Shown here piece by piece: positions 37,119-46,922 of a DNA stretch of 64,000 nt. Source of the stretch: Oceanimonas smirnovii ATCC BAA-899 (lineage in GTDB: Bacteria; Pseudomonadota; Gammaproteobacteria; Enterobacterales; Aeromonadaceae); contig NZ_KB908454.1 in the NCBI RefSeq assembly GCF_000381965.1, positions 286,324 to 350,323 on the forward strand, written 5' to 3'. The position numbers and the translations under genes were made by a program. Position 1 is the stretch's first letter. Each line of letters begins with the position of its first letter. The notes beneath the pieces were generated by a model. That model searched no databases and was not told the DNA's origin. It saw only the letters and a list, made by a program, of their open reading frames with translations.

Positions 37119-37801
37119 GCCTGACCTCCGACCAGGGTTTCAAAATGGTTTATCCAGCGATGGAACAGAGGGCACTGCTCCCGCATGCGGGCAATGCCAA
37201 TCTGTTGGGCAATGCTGATGTCCTGGGTGGTTTTGGCAAACTTGCCGGTGGCAGACCAGTTATTCAGGCGCTTGGACGGGGCGGTTTGCGGGCTGTTGTT
37301 AATGGCCTCTGGCTCGCCGCAACCCTTGACCACGGCGGATACCTCCGGCTCGGCCACTCCCAGTGCCCGGGCCAGAATGGCCGGGTCGCTGAACAGCAGG
37401 GCCTCAAACTCGTGCAGGGCCACAAAGGGCACAAAGCGGCGTTCGGCCTGCTGGGCGGAAAACAACTCTGACACCAGCTTGGCAGTGGCTTTGTTCAGGC
37501 ACTCGGCAATATCCGCCGGGCTGGCCTGGGGGGTGACAGCATCCAGCCCCGGCCATTCTCGCAAGCCGTAATAATCCACAAAGGTGGTGACATAGGTATC
37601 TGGGCGTTGCTTGAGGTGGGCTTCCAGATCACGGCGCACCCGCTCAAAGCGTACATCCCCGCCTTTTTGGCCGGGCTTGGACACCTGGGTGGCACGCATA
37701 AAAATCATTTTATTGGCGAGATAGGGGGCCAGCACCGACTCAATAAAGATCTGCTCGGTTTTGCCCTCAACAATGACGACTACCTCGATGTAATCACTCA
37801 T
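37115..37801 (-). CDS. DUF4276 TOPRIM-like protein
   Basis: 228 residues. The motif VEGKTEQIF (residues 11-19) and the later TFVDYYGL (D76) form the Glu and Asp parts of a TOPRIM-type metal site. It overlaps the upstream AAA ATPase gene by 8 bases and res by 4. ATPase plus TOPRIM-like pairs occur in OLD- and PARIS-type anti-phage systems, where the second protein is the nuclease; here a similar split is inferred. Confidence 0.8.
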   Translation of the reverse strand: MSDYIEVVVIVEGKTEQIFIESVLAPYLANKMIFMRATQVSKPGQKGGDVRFERVRRDLEAHLKQRPDTYVTTFVDYYGLREWPGLDAVTPQASPADIAECLNKATAKLVSELFSAQQAERRFVPFVALHEFEALLFSDPAILARALGVAEPEVSAVVKGCGEPEAINNSPQTAPSKRLNNWSATGKFAKTTQDISIAQQIGIARMREQCPLFHRWINHFETLVGGQA

Positions 37802-38915
37802 AAACCGGGCCTCCAGCGATCACGTTCTTGATCCAGAGTTCGCCCAGCGAGTAGCTTTCCAGCCAGCTGGCGTAGTCCTGTTCGTTCAGGCGCTCAAAGG
37901 TGGAAGCGCCGTCCTGGCGTTTGACCACCACTATGTCTTCCACTGCAAACTGATCGAGCAGGGCCGGCGACTGGGTGGCCACAATCACCTGAGTACGGGT
38001 GGCGGCTTGCTGAATAAGCTCCGCCAGGATCACAATGGCCGCCGGATGCAGGCCCAGCTCGGGCTCGTCGATAATAATGGTGGCAGGCGGATCCGGTTGC
38101 AGTAGGGCGGTGGCCAGGCAAATAAAACGAATGGAGCCATCGGAAAGGTGATAGGGCTGCATCGGGTAGTCGGAGCCCTTTTGCCGCCAGCTGATGTTGA
38201 CCTCTTCCTTGGCTCCACTGGTTCTGGGTTGCAGAATAAAGTCGTCGAAAAAGGGCGTGACCAGGCGCACGGCATCCACAATGGCCTGATAGTCGCTGGT
38301 GTGGTTGGCCTTCAAATTAAGCAAAAAAGGAGCGATATTGGCGGCATCGGTACGCAACACCCGGTTATCCTGCACGATCTCGTATTTGCGCATGGCGGCG
38401 GTGCCGCTGGTATCGTGAAAGTGATAAATCTGCCAGGAGGCAATGGCTTCAAAGACCGGGCGAGAATATTTGGCATCGGCGGTGTTTTGCTCAACTTCCG
38501 CCACCATTCTGGACTTGCCATCGTCACTGTCGCCCAGCAGCCACCAGCCGCTTTGGCCGTTTTTATCATGACTGCTGTAGTAGCGGGCTTCGTCTTCAAT
38601 GGCGCAGCCATCACTGGGAGTGGGCACCAGGGTAAAGCGAAAGCCCCGGCTGCCAAAGCGGGTTTCAAAGGTCATTTTCTGGGTGACCTTGTTGCCGTTG
38701 AACAGCAGGTCGGTGGCACCGCCGTTATCGCGCACATAGCGGTTAAGGGTGCCGTCCATCAGGGCGCGCAGCATTTTAAAAAACGACAGCAGGTTGCTTT
38801 TGCCGGCCCCGTTGGCCCCCACAATCACGTTAAGTGGACGCAGTTCAAAGTCGTTCAGCTCGCGAATGGACTTGAAGCCGCTGATGCTCAGCTTGTCTAA
38901 GGCACTTTTCATCAC
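37794..38915 (-). CDS. AAA (ABC/SMC-like) ATPase of the defence operon
   Basis: 373 residues. Walker A GANGAGKS at 33-40, signature-like LSDGSIRFI, Walker B IIIDEPELGLHP and a switch region ATQSPALLDQF are present, as in the AAA_21 ATPases of OLD- and PARIS-like systems. It overlaps the DUF4276 gene, so they are probably one functional unit. Six bases separate it from the methylase gene before it. Confidence 0.88.
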   Translation of the reverse strand: MMKSALDKLSISGFKSIRELNDFELRPLNVIVGANGAGKSNLLSFFKMLRALMDGTLNRYVRDNGGATDLLFNGNKVTQKMTFETRFGSRGFRFTLVPTPSDGCAIEDEARYYSSHDKNGQSGWWLLGDSDDGKSRMVAEVEQNTADAKYSRPVFEAIASWQIYHFHDTSGTAAMRKYEIVQDNRVLRTDAANIAPFLLNLKANHTSDYQAIVDAVRLVTPFFDDFILQPRTSGAKEEVNISWRQKGSDYPMQPYHLSDGSIRFICLATALLQPDPPATIIIDEPELGLHPAAIVILAELIQQAATRTQVIVATQSPALLDQFAVEDIVVVKRQDGASTFERLNEQDYASWLESYSLGELWIKNVIAGGPVYE

Positions 38916-38921
38916 GACTCC

Positions 38922-41030
38922 TTAAATAGCCCGCACGTCGGTGCCGGGAGCCAGTTGCTTGAACATTTGCTCGGCGTTGATTTTAAGGCTGTCGGTGGCA
39001 AAGCCGTCGTCCCGGAACACCACCCGCAGCGGGGCCTGCTCGGCCAGGGCCTTGAGCAGATCTTCAGTGATATTGCGGTCAAAGCAGGCAACAAGAGCGC
39101 CATCGTCCACGTTGTAGACGGTTTTGCCGCACAGGGTGTCTTTGCGAATTGGCAGGGTCAGGTCGATGCCCCAGTCCAGCAATACCTGGAACAGCAGGTC
39201 CTCCTCAGTGCGGTCCGGCTTGATATTGTCCACCAGCAGATCCAGGCTGCCCTGGCTGAGCGCATCGGGGGAGTAGTAGGTATCTGCCATATTGCTGGTA
39301 TCGATCTTTAGTGCCCTGAAACCGATATCCTGGTTCCAAGCTGGGTCACAAGGTTCATTGATAACTGCTGCTCCAGCTCTTCTAATACGCTCTTTTGAAA
39401 CTTCAGAAAGCACTAAGGGCTTGCCATGCTTCTTCATCATTTTGATCGCCGCTTGAACAGTCTTTTTAGCGGTTCCAGTGGTTGATGCTTCAGCTTCTTC
39501 CAGGCTTTCTGGCAACTGAACCATGATGAACTTGTGATTTGTCCCGTAGGTTGCATTGGCTTTCATTACAGCTTGAGCTGTACTTGCAGAGCCGGCAAAA
39601 AAGTCCATTATCAAAGCGGAACGGTCATTGGGGGTAACGTACTCAATGAGCTTTGCCAACTCATCGTGGTCTTTGGGATTGGTGAATACCTTTGCGTCCA
39701 TAAGGTTGCGAAGATATTTTACGGAAACTTGGGATTGTTTATAGAAGTAGGAGCCACGTACCTGAGTAGCAAATTCAGCGTCCTCTTCACTGCTATCACC
39801 GTTGTCACTATCAATATCAGAGCCAAACTGGTTTTCTTCTGTTTCACCAGGAATGGGGCGGATATGAGCCTTTCTGAAGGGGGGCTCAGAGTGATCTTCA
39901 CGAAATTCCACCAACCCTAACTTGATCTGTCGTTGCATTTCTTCAGGTGAAGCATAAATCCAACCACGCTCAGGTACTGCACAAGGCTTGCCTGTGACAG
40001 GATGGATAACATCATAGCGAGGGCCGTCACCACCTGGCCAGGAGATATCACGATCTCTCCACGGACCATACTTGTCCACCCGCTTGTAACGGGCCCACTT
40101 TTTGGCTGGATGACTTTTCGGTAAGTCGGAGTACCATTTAGATATTGCATTTTCTATGGATTTGAAGTCACTTCCGTGAATTTTTTGAAGCCTGAGAAAC
40201 TCTTCCCATATGTCTCGAGCTCCCGGCTTTTCTTCTCTCCAAGACTCATTTTTTTCACGAAGTTGAGCTGTGTTTTTTGCGAACACAAGCAAGTACTCGT
40301 GACCTACGGAAAAAAACTTAGCGTCATTCTTTCGGCCTTTTTCCCAAACCAGCTGTGCAATGAAGTTTTTTTCTCCAAAAACTTGGTCCATCAGCTTTCG
40401 CAAAGCAGCTTGCTCATAATCATCAATACTGATCATGATGATGCCATCATCCTTAAGCAGCCGTTTGGCTACGTTCAAGCGTGTGTACATCATCGACATC
40501 CAGTCAGAGTGATATCTACCACGAGTTTCTGGGTTTGCGATAAGCCGGTTTCCTTCATCACTTCTCTCACCAGTCATTTTCTCAAAGCTTTCTTTTGATG
40601 AAGAGAAGTCATCTTTATATATAAAATCTTTGCCCGTGTTGTAGGGGGGATCTATGTAGATAAGTTTGACCTTGTCCAGATAGGTTTCCTGCAGCAGCTT
40701 CAAGGCATCCAGATTGTCCCCTTCAATAAAGAGGTTTTGGGTGGTATCGAAATTGACGCTGTCTTCCTGGCAGGGGCGCAGGGTCTTGGCAATGGGGGCA
40801 TTGGCGGTCAGCAACGCCTGACGCTTGCCGGGCCAGTTGAGGTGGTAGCGTTCCTGGGGGCCTTCCACGATGGAGTCGGACAGCTCTTGTTTGAGCAGAT
40901 CAAAGTCTACCGCCAGACGCAGGCTGCCGTCCGGGGTACGGGACTCGGTGACGCAGTTGGGAAACAGCGCCCGAATTTTTTCAATGTTCTGCTGAGACAT
41001 ATCGGGGCTGTGCATCTTCAGTTTGTCCAT
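38922..41030 (-). CDS. type III-like DNA adenine methyltransferase (Mod)
   Basis: 702 residues. A beta-class N6-adenine enzyme: DPPYNTGKDF at 127-136 comes before the AdoMet-binding FAGSAS motif in IMDFFAGSAST. The central region (about 150-440) should read the target sequence. DNA between about 39370 and 40680 looks clearly AT-richer than both ends of the gene, so the target recognition part seems to have been replaced. It protects host DNA in the restriction module; the target site is unknown. Confidence 0.9.
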   Translation of the reverse strand: MDKLKMHSPDMSQQNIEKIRALFPNCVTESRTPDGSLRLAVDFDLLKQELSDSIVEGPQERYHLNWPGKRQALLTANAPIAKTLRPCQEDSVNFDTTQNLFIEGDNLDALKLLQETYLDKVKLIYIDPPYNTGKDFIYKDDFSSSKESFEKMTGERSDEGNRLIANPETRGRYHSDWMSMMYTRLNVAKRLLKDDGIIMISIDDYEQAALRKLMDQVFGEKNFIAQLVWEKGRKNDAKFFSVGHEYLLVFAKNTAQLREKNESWREEKPGARDIWEEFLRLQKIHGSDFKSIENAISKWYSDLPKSHPAKKWARYKRVDKYGPWRDRDISWPGGDGPRYDVIHPVTGKPCAVPERGWIYASPEEMQRQIKLGLVEFREDHSEPPFRKAHIRPIPGETEENQFGSDIDSDNGDSSEEDAEFATQVRGSYFYKQSQVSVKYLRNLMDAKVFTNPKDHDELAKLIEYVTPNDRSALIMDFFAGSASTAQAVMKANATYGTNHKFIMVQLPESLEEAEASTTGTAKKTVQAAIKMMKKHGKPLVLSEVSKERIRRAGAAVINEPCDPAWNQDIGFRALKIDTSNMADTYYSPDALSQGSLDLLVDNIKPDRTEEDLLFQVLLDWGIDLTLPIRKDTLCGKTVYNVDDGALVACFDRNITEDLLKALAEQAPLRVVFRDDGFATDSLKINAEQMFKQLAPGTDVRAI

Positions 41031-41084
41031 TTCTCATCCACTTTTTATAGGCTGTAGTTATCTTGCATCAAGGCTCGGGGGGCT

Positions 41085-41798
41085 TCAGGACGCGCCGGCT
41101 CCCTCGGTCTGGCTCAGGGTGCTCTGTTCGTGTTGCAGGGCCTTAAGCTCTCGGTGAAGCTCGACCTTCCGTTTGAATTGTTTTTCAGTGCCGATTTTTT
41201 TACGCAGCGCGGCCATCTGCTTGTCCAGCTTGCGCAGGCGGCCCAGCCGGACAATGGCCTCGTCCATGCTCTCGCCAGTCCTGGCCGGAATGGGCAGCAG
41301 GCTAACCAGCAGGGCCTGATAAAGCCGCTCGATGTTAATGGCGGCGGGCAGGGCGCTGCGGGGCGCGGTTGCCGGAATCCAGCCTGAATCCAGGTATTCC
41401 GAACGTACCCAGCTGGCGGCATCGGCGGCGCTTTTGCGCTTGTAGGCCGCCAGATAACGCAGCTGCTGCCGGTCTTCCCCCAGAGTACGCTGCAACTCAA
41501 AAATAATGGGGAAGGGAATGGCCTTGTCAATGGCGGCCACCACCTCTTCGGACAGGGTTTCCCCTTTGAGCTTGAGGGTGAACACCTGGATTTCCGTTAC
41601 CGCTTCGGTCGCGGGCAAGTTTACCGTGTCGGGCGCGAGTTTGCAGGCCCAGATGATCTGCTCCAGCTCTTCCACAAACCGGGCCTGCAGAGCACTGTTC
41701 ACGGCAGCCTGTTGATAGAATTTGGTTTTGGGGATCACCTTGTCAAAGCGCGTTTGTGGCGGAAACTGCCAGCTACAAGACGACAGAGCCTGGGTCAT
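41085..41798 (-). CDS. DUF4391 protein
   Basis: 237 residues, overlapping the helicase gene by 4 bases. The N-terminal part matches the DUF4391 pattern with a mixed alpha/beta text (LPATEAVTEIQVFTLKLKG, FPIIFELQR, YLAAYKRK), and the C-terminus is a charged coiled coil (LRKLDKQMAALRKKIG). No nuclease motif stands out. DUF4391 genes sit next to SNF2 helicases and methylases in defence operons, so it is likely an accessory subunit. Confidence 0.8.
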   Translation of the reverse strand: MTQALSSCSWQFPPQTRFDKVIPKTKFYQQAAVNSALQARFVEELEQIIWACKLAPDTVNLPATEAVTEIQVFTLKLKGETLSEEVVAAIDKAIPFPIIFELQRTLGEDRQQLRYLAAYKRKSAADAASWVRSEYLDSGWIPATAPRSALPAAINIERLYQALLVSLLPIPARTGESMDEAIVRLGRLRKLDKQMAALRKKIGTEKQFKRKVELHRELKALQHEQSTLSQTEGAGAS

Positions 41799-44700
41799 GA
41801 GCGGGCCTCCTGTGCCTGCACCACGATAAAGGCCAGCAGCTCAAAGTCATCCAGGCCCTGAATCCGGTTAACCAGGGCTGAGGTGCTGCCGCCGCCAAAC
41901 AGACTGTCTATGTCTTTTTCTTCCTTCACGGCCATCATGCTGCCAATGGCCTGACTGAGCAGCTCGGAATAATGCGCCATGTTTTGGCCGTCTTGGGTTG
42001 TTTCGTTAAAGCGCCGGCACAGGACATCGATGGGCTCTTGCTGGCCCTTGCAGCAGGTGCGCAGCAGATCGAGCAGGCGCTTTACGTCTATGTGGCTGGC
42101 CAGGGTATGACCCTGCTCATCAACGTACACCAGGTAAAAGGGATGCAGCCGGTTTTGCTGATCTGTGGTCACGCTGTTGTTGAGGTTGCGCAGCGCAAAG
42201 ATCACGCCGGGCTCCAGCCCCAGTGACGGGTTGGCCGGCACCAGGGCGTGCATGCCGCTGGGCTGGTTAATGGGCTCGCCGTAGTGTTTGACCATGGCGA
42301 GCAGGTCCATGCGAAACTCGTTCAGGCCCAGATCGGTGATGGACACGCCGGTTTTCAGATCTTCCAGCTCAATCACTTCTTCCTGCAGGCGCTTGAGTTG
42401 CTCCTTGCGGTAGGCCACGTCGTTGGCCTGGCTGCTGAGCACGTTGTCATCGCCGGTGGCGGTCACGTCCACTATGGTCATGCGGCTTTCAACCCGCTCC
42501 TTGAGGTTGATGTATTCATCCAGAGAAATATCGGGCCAGTAGTTCACCAGCTGAATGCACTGATTGGGGGAGCCGATGCGATCCACCCGGCCAAAGCGCT
42601 GCACAATGCGCACCGGGTTCCAGTGAATGTCGTAGTTGATAAGGTAGTCGCAGTCCTGCAGGTTTTGCCCTTCGGAAATACAGTCGGTGGCAATCAGCAA
42701 GTCTATTTCGGCCGGCTCATCGGGCAGCACGCTGGCCTTTGATTTGGACAGAGGCGAAAACAGGGTCAGCACTTCCTGAATATCGTAGCCTTTGCGGCGG
42801 GTTTTATCGTAGCCTTTGCGGCGGGTTTTAAGGGTGGTTTTGGGCAGTCCGGTGCCACCGGTGACCATGGCGGCATGAATGCCGTGGCTGCTGTACAGCT
42901 CTGGTGCCAGCTGGTCATAGAGGTAGCTGGCGGTATCGGCAAAGGCGGTAAAGATAATGACCTTGCGGTTGCCCGGGTTGATGGGGGTGGCTATTTTCTG
43001 TGTCAGATGCTCTTTGAGGTGCTGCAGCTTGGCATCTTCAGCAGGGGTGACCTTTTGCATAACAGCAAGCAGGTCGGCAATGAGCTCCAGATCACCCTGC
43101 ATGTCCTGCTGCCAGGAGGTGAGATCCATGTCGGCGAGCTTGATTTTGATTTTGTTGCCAATTTCCATGTCGTGATAGGACGGCAGTTCGTCTTCGTCTG
43201 CTTCTATGGCATCCAGGGCATCCGCCAGGCTGCTGACCTCGGTTACGCCGTCCCGCCGGTAGAACTCGTCGATTATTCCCAGTAGTCGCTGGTGGTTGTC
43301 TTGCAGGGATTGCAGGGTACGGCGAAAGGCCTCTACCGAGCTTTCCAGTCGCTTGAGCAGGTTGGTGGTCATCAGCGCCACCAGGCTTTTTTCCCGGTCG
43401 GCTTGCTTTAGCTTGGCACCGCCGCCGGAAACCTCGGTGTCGTACAGCTCTTCGTATTTTTTCAGCCGGCTGGGCAGTATGTAGCTGACCGGGGCATAGA
43501 TGGACAGCTTGAGTTGCCTGAGCTGTTCAAAGATCTGATTGAAGCCAAGCACGTCGTCACGGGTGGTGAGCGGGCAATGGTAAGACAGTGGTTTGAGCCG
43601 CTCGGGAAAATGACCGATATCGGTGGTGTCGTAAAAGCTCTGAATGTGCTTGCGGGAACGGGCGATGGTGACGCTGTCGAGTAGTTCAAAAAAGTCGAAG
43701 TCCAGCGCATCCAGTATGGCCTTGGCGGTTCTTTGCTCCGGCTCCATTTTTGACCAGTTGTTAAACGCGGCCTGGGCCTGGTTGAAGATCTGTTCAACGC
43801 TTTTGGTGGTGTTCAGATGCTTGGTCAGCTGGCTGGAGTCGCCTTCGTAGGCCAGCGCCAGCTGATTGCGCAAGTCGGTGAAGCGGTTGTTGACCGGGGT
43901 GGCGGAGAGCATCAGTACCTTGGTTTTAACCCCTTCCCGAATGACCTTGTTCATCAGTTTCTGGTAGCGGGTTTCCCGGTCTTTAACGGCGTCGTTGTTG
44001 CGAAAGTTGTGGGATTCGTCGATCACCACCAGATCGTAGTTGCCCCAGTTGATGCGATTGAGCGGAGTACCGAAAGACTCGCCGCTGGTGCGGCTGAGAT
44101 CGGTATGGCAGAGCACATCGTAGCTGAACCTGTCTTTGGCAAAGATGTTGGTTTTAAGGTTGCGGTTGTAGTTCAGCCAGTTGTCGGCGAGCTTTTTTGG
44201 GGCACAGCAGCAGCACCGACTTGTTGCGCAGCTCGTAGTATTTCATTACCGCCAGGGCGGTGAAGGTTTTGCCCAGGCCCACGCTGTCGGCCAGTATGCA
44301 GCCGTTGTAGCTTTCCAGCTTGTTGATGATGCCTGTGGCGGCGTCTTTCTGGTAGTTGAACAGCTTGTTCCAGATCAGGGTGTCCTGATAACCGGTTCTG
44401 TCGTTGGGCAGTACATCTTCACTGAGGTCGTCCAAAAACTCTTTGAAGATGTTGTACAGCATGATGAAGTAGATTGTTTCGGGCGAGTTTTCCTTGTACA
44501 CCGACTCAATGTGCTGGCAGATGGTATTGGTCACGTCCTGCAGTTTGTCCGGGTCGCTCCAGATTTGATCAAACAGCGTCAGGTACTGGGCGGTGAACTC
44601 GGGTTGCTCCATTTTGTGGACAAAGTTGGAAACCGCGTTACCTTGCTGGTAGCCCAGATCCACGGCGGTAAAGCCGTTGATGGGAGCAAACAGCGTGCTC

Positions 44701-45113
44701 TCGGAGCCCCCGGAAACCACGGCGAACGGCTGCATGGGGGCATGGGTGCTGTTCGATTTGAAGGTGGCTTTTTGCCGCATCCAGTTGGCGCATTCCCGGG
44801 CAATGGCCTTTTGGGTCAGCTTGTTTTTAAGGTGAATTTCAAAGTCGGTGCCATACAGGCTTTTTTCACGGCCAGCCTTGGGAATGAAAAACTCCCGTTG
44901 CTCTTTTCTCAGCTTGTCGGTGACGCTATCGGTCACAAAGGTAGGGGAGGTGAACACAAACTGCAGCGACTCAATGGCCGACAGCTCTTTTTTGAGCGCT
45001 TCATAGGCGTAGATGGAGAAGCAGGACGCCGCTATTTTCAGCCTGGAGCCCGGTGTGAGCGTGCCCTTCAGCTCATCACCCAGCAGCTGATTGATGTTGT
45101 CGATGATGTTCAT
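41795..45113 (-). pseudogene. SNF2-type helicase with PLD-like N-terminus, frameshifted
   Basis: The N-terminal piece starts at 45113 (MNIIDNINQLLGDEL) and the C-terminal piece continues from about 44190. One extra base in a run of six A in the gene (T6 at 44193-44198 on this strand) breaks the frame; with five the text reads PKKLADNWLNYNRNL. Residues 20-60 recall a phospholipase D-like nuclease domain. Helicase motifs: ADSVGLGKT, VIDESHNFRN, LSATPVNN and RFGRVDRIGS. First gene of the defence operon. A polymerase-slippage site or error is possible, so activity is undecided. Confidence 0.85.
42781..42828. repeat. 24-bp tandem duplication inside the helicase gene
   Basis: Two exact copies of a 24-base unit in direct tandem duplicate eight residues (KTRRKGYD) in frame, between helicase motifs. 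A recent duplication. Confidence 0.95.
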
Positions 45114-45261
45114 GGTCTGGCTGCCCTGCCCGCGCTGGTTTTTGTTATTTGTGTAACTGGTTATCGTAACCAAGAAATGGCGAAAAGGAAAAGTAAGAGG
45201 GGGAGTATTCGCGGGTTTCCGGTAATAACTTTGAATGAATATTTAATACGTTTTTCGTGGC

Positions 45262-45288
45262 AAAAAAAAGCAGCGCTTACGCTGCTTT
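45262..45288 (-). terminator. terminator of radC
   Basis: AAAGCAGCG CTTA CGCTGCTTT with a run of A on this strand, giving U8 on the minus transcript. Separates radC from the defence operon. Confidence 0.85.
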
Positions 45289-45336
45289 GTATCGTACTTT
45301 TTCATTTTTAGAAAAAGGCTATTTCGCGCTTGGGTA

Positions 45337-45834
45337 TTAAATCTGGCCTCGTTCAGCCAGAGACACACAGCCTTCCAGGCCGACAATCACATGATCCAGA
45401 GTGCGGATATCTACCAGGCTAAGTGCATCGCGCAGGCGCTGGGTAATGGCCACGTCTGCTCGGCTAGGCTCGGGATCGCCGGATGGATGATTATGCACAA
45501 AGATGGCGGCGGCTGCGTTACAGGTCAAAGCCAGCTTGACCACTTCTCGGGGGTAGACGCTGGCGGCGTCGATGGTGCCGCGAAACAGCTGTTCAAAGCG
45601 CAGAATGCGGTGCTGATTGTCGAGCAGTACCACCGCAAAGATTTCGTGCTCGCATTCCTGCAGCAGGGTTTGCAGCGCCTCAAAGGTTTTGCTCGGGGCG
45701 TCGAGTACCCGGCCCTTGGCCAGTCGCCGGCGGGCCAGCTTGTGGGCCATGTGCAGAATGTCGGCCTCGGTCACCGGACCGGGAGCCAGGTAGGTGCCGG
45801 ACTGCTCGCCGGCCACAAAGGTTTTATTGCTCAT
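45337..45834 (-). CDS. radC: RadC-family JAB/MPN domain protein
   Basis: 165 residues with GGAGG before the start. The JAMM metal motif [14 protein letters not shown] carries the two His, Ser and Asp. This is the mobile-element form lacking the N-terminal helix-hairpin part of chromosomal RadC. Its job is not known; it is common in genomic islands and integrative elements and here follows a set of recombination genes. Confidence 0.92.
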   Translation of the reverse strand: MSNKTFVAGEQSGTYLAPGPVTEADILHMAHKLARRRLAKGRVLDAPSKTFEALQTLLQECEHEIFAVVLLDNQHRILRFEQLFRGTIDAASVYPREVVKLALTCNAAAAIFVHNHPSGDPEPSRADVAITQRLRDALSLVDIRTLDHVIVGLEGCVSLAERGQI

Positions 45835-45850
45835 GGTATCCTCCAGGCAT

Positions 45851-45877
45851 AAAAAAGCGCCGCTCAGGGGCGGCGCG
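45851..45877 (-). terminator. terminator before radC
   Basis: GCGCCGC and GCGGCGC pair and are followed on the minus strand by T6. Ends the upstream recombination operon. Confidence 0.75.
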
Positions 45878-45909
45878 TAAAAGGGATATGTGTAAGCAGG
45901 GCGTGAGGG

Positions 45910-45999
45910 CTAGAAGCGTTTCACTTCCAGATAAACAGAAACGCCAGCAATGATGATTAACAGCCCCCAGGCAAGCCATTCAATCCAGGGTTTGTTCAT
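45910..45999 (-). CDS. 29-residue small membrane protein
   Basis: Reads MNKPWIEWLAWGLLII followed by IAGVSVYLEVKRF, one transmembrane helix with a charged C-terminus. It lies 14 bp behind the recombination-factor-like gene on the same strand and before a terminator. Ribosome site only moderate. Unknown function, too short for standard gene finders. Confidence 0.55.
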   Translation of the reverse strand: MNKPWIEWLAWGLLIIIAGVSVYLEVKRF

Positions 46000-46013
46000 T
46001 CTGAGTCTCGTTT

Positions 46014-46922
46014 CTACTTGGTTGATGGAGCGACATTGCCAAGTTTGTTGGTCAGGCGAGTGGCCTTGACCAGTGTGGCAGGTTTTGCGTCTTGGGTGGG
46101 TTCTGGCTGTTCGATTTGTTCCGGGTAGAACTCGTCCAGCAACAGCGGGACTTCATCTTCACCGTCTTCAAACTGGCCGTTGTGTAGCAGTTGCCTGGCG
46201 GTGTGTTCCAGGCTGGCCATGTCCACACCTGCCTGGCGGTAGTGCTCGGCTTCCTGCAAGGCCGTGCTGACCGCTTCCGCCAGAGTATCTTCGTCGCGCA
46301 GGGTCAAGTCTACATAGTACACAGGAGTGCGGTAAGACTGGGTGGTGCTCTTGGCCCTGAGCTTGAGTTGCAACGCCAAGTGCCGGGTATGGCCACCGGT
46401 CACTGCCTCAAAGTAACGTAGCCGTGCCGCCAGGGTTCGCACCGAGTTGTAACCCGTGGTGCGAAAGATAAAGCTGCCCAGTTCGTCGTTCTGTCCTTCT
46501 ACCTGCAGATTCAGGCGACCATAGAGTTTGCAGCCCTGCTCATGGGCAAAGCGGCAATACTCCGGCCCCGGACAACTGACTTCTTCTATTCCTCCTTCGT
46601 TGACTCGTTTGGCTGCTTCGCCATTACCCACGCACAGTGGCCGTCCGGTACTGCGATCAAAGGCGCTGTATTCAGCCCGCAGGTTCAGATCACTGTCGTT
46701 GAACAACACCCGCACCGGAATCGCCCGGATCTTGCCGTTGGCCGCCGTTTCGGCGTATTGCTGGTGCAGCGGATGCAGCATCCAGCCGTTGCGGTTTTGA
46801 ACCTGGGTAGTAAGGGTAAAGCTGTCGTCCTTTTCCGGCAGCCACTTGTCGTTTTTGTTGACCAGCTTGCCAATGCTGATCCGCCCAATGATGGGCGGAG
46901 TGATGGCCAGTCCCTTGATCAT
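46014..46922 (-). CDS. recombination-directionality-factor-like protein of integrative elements
   Basis: 302 residues from ATG 46920-46922, which overlaps the YqaJ stop. It begins MIKGLAITPPIIGRISIGK, then FTLTTQVQNRNGW and VRVLFNDSDLNLRAEYSAFD, text known from proteins named hydrolase or metal-binding in SXT-like and other integrative elements. A Cys cluster (CPGPEYCRFAHEQGC) could bind zinc. It is related to phage Gp3-like recombination factors; role in excision or replication is inferred. Confidence 0.75.
   Translation of the reverse strand: MIKGLAITPPIIGRISIGKLVNKNDKWLPEKDDSFTLTTQVQNRNGWMLHPLHQQYAETAANGKIRAIPVRVLFNDSDLNLRAEYSAFDRSTGRPLCVGNGEAAKRVNEGGIEEVSCPGPEYCRFAHEQGCKLYGRLNLQVEGQNDELGSFIFRTTGYNSVRTLAARLRYFEAVTGGHTRHLALQLKLRAKSTTQSYRTPVYYVDLTLRDEDTLAEAVSTALQEAEHYRQAGVDMASLEHTARQLLHNGQFEDGEDEVPLLLDEFYPEQIEQPEPTQDAKPATLVKATRLTNKLGNVAPSTK

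Noticed and set aside
44190-44200. Programmed frameshift in the helicase A6 run
   Set aside because: The run is slippery, but no downstream stimulating structure was identified and two other frame breaks occur in the same operon, so mutation or sequence error is the simpler reading.
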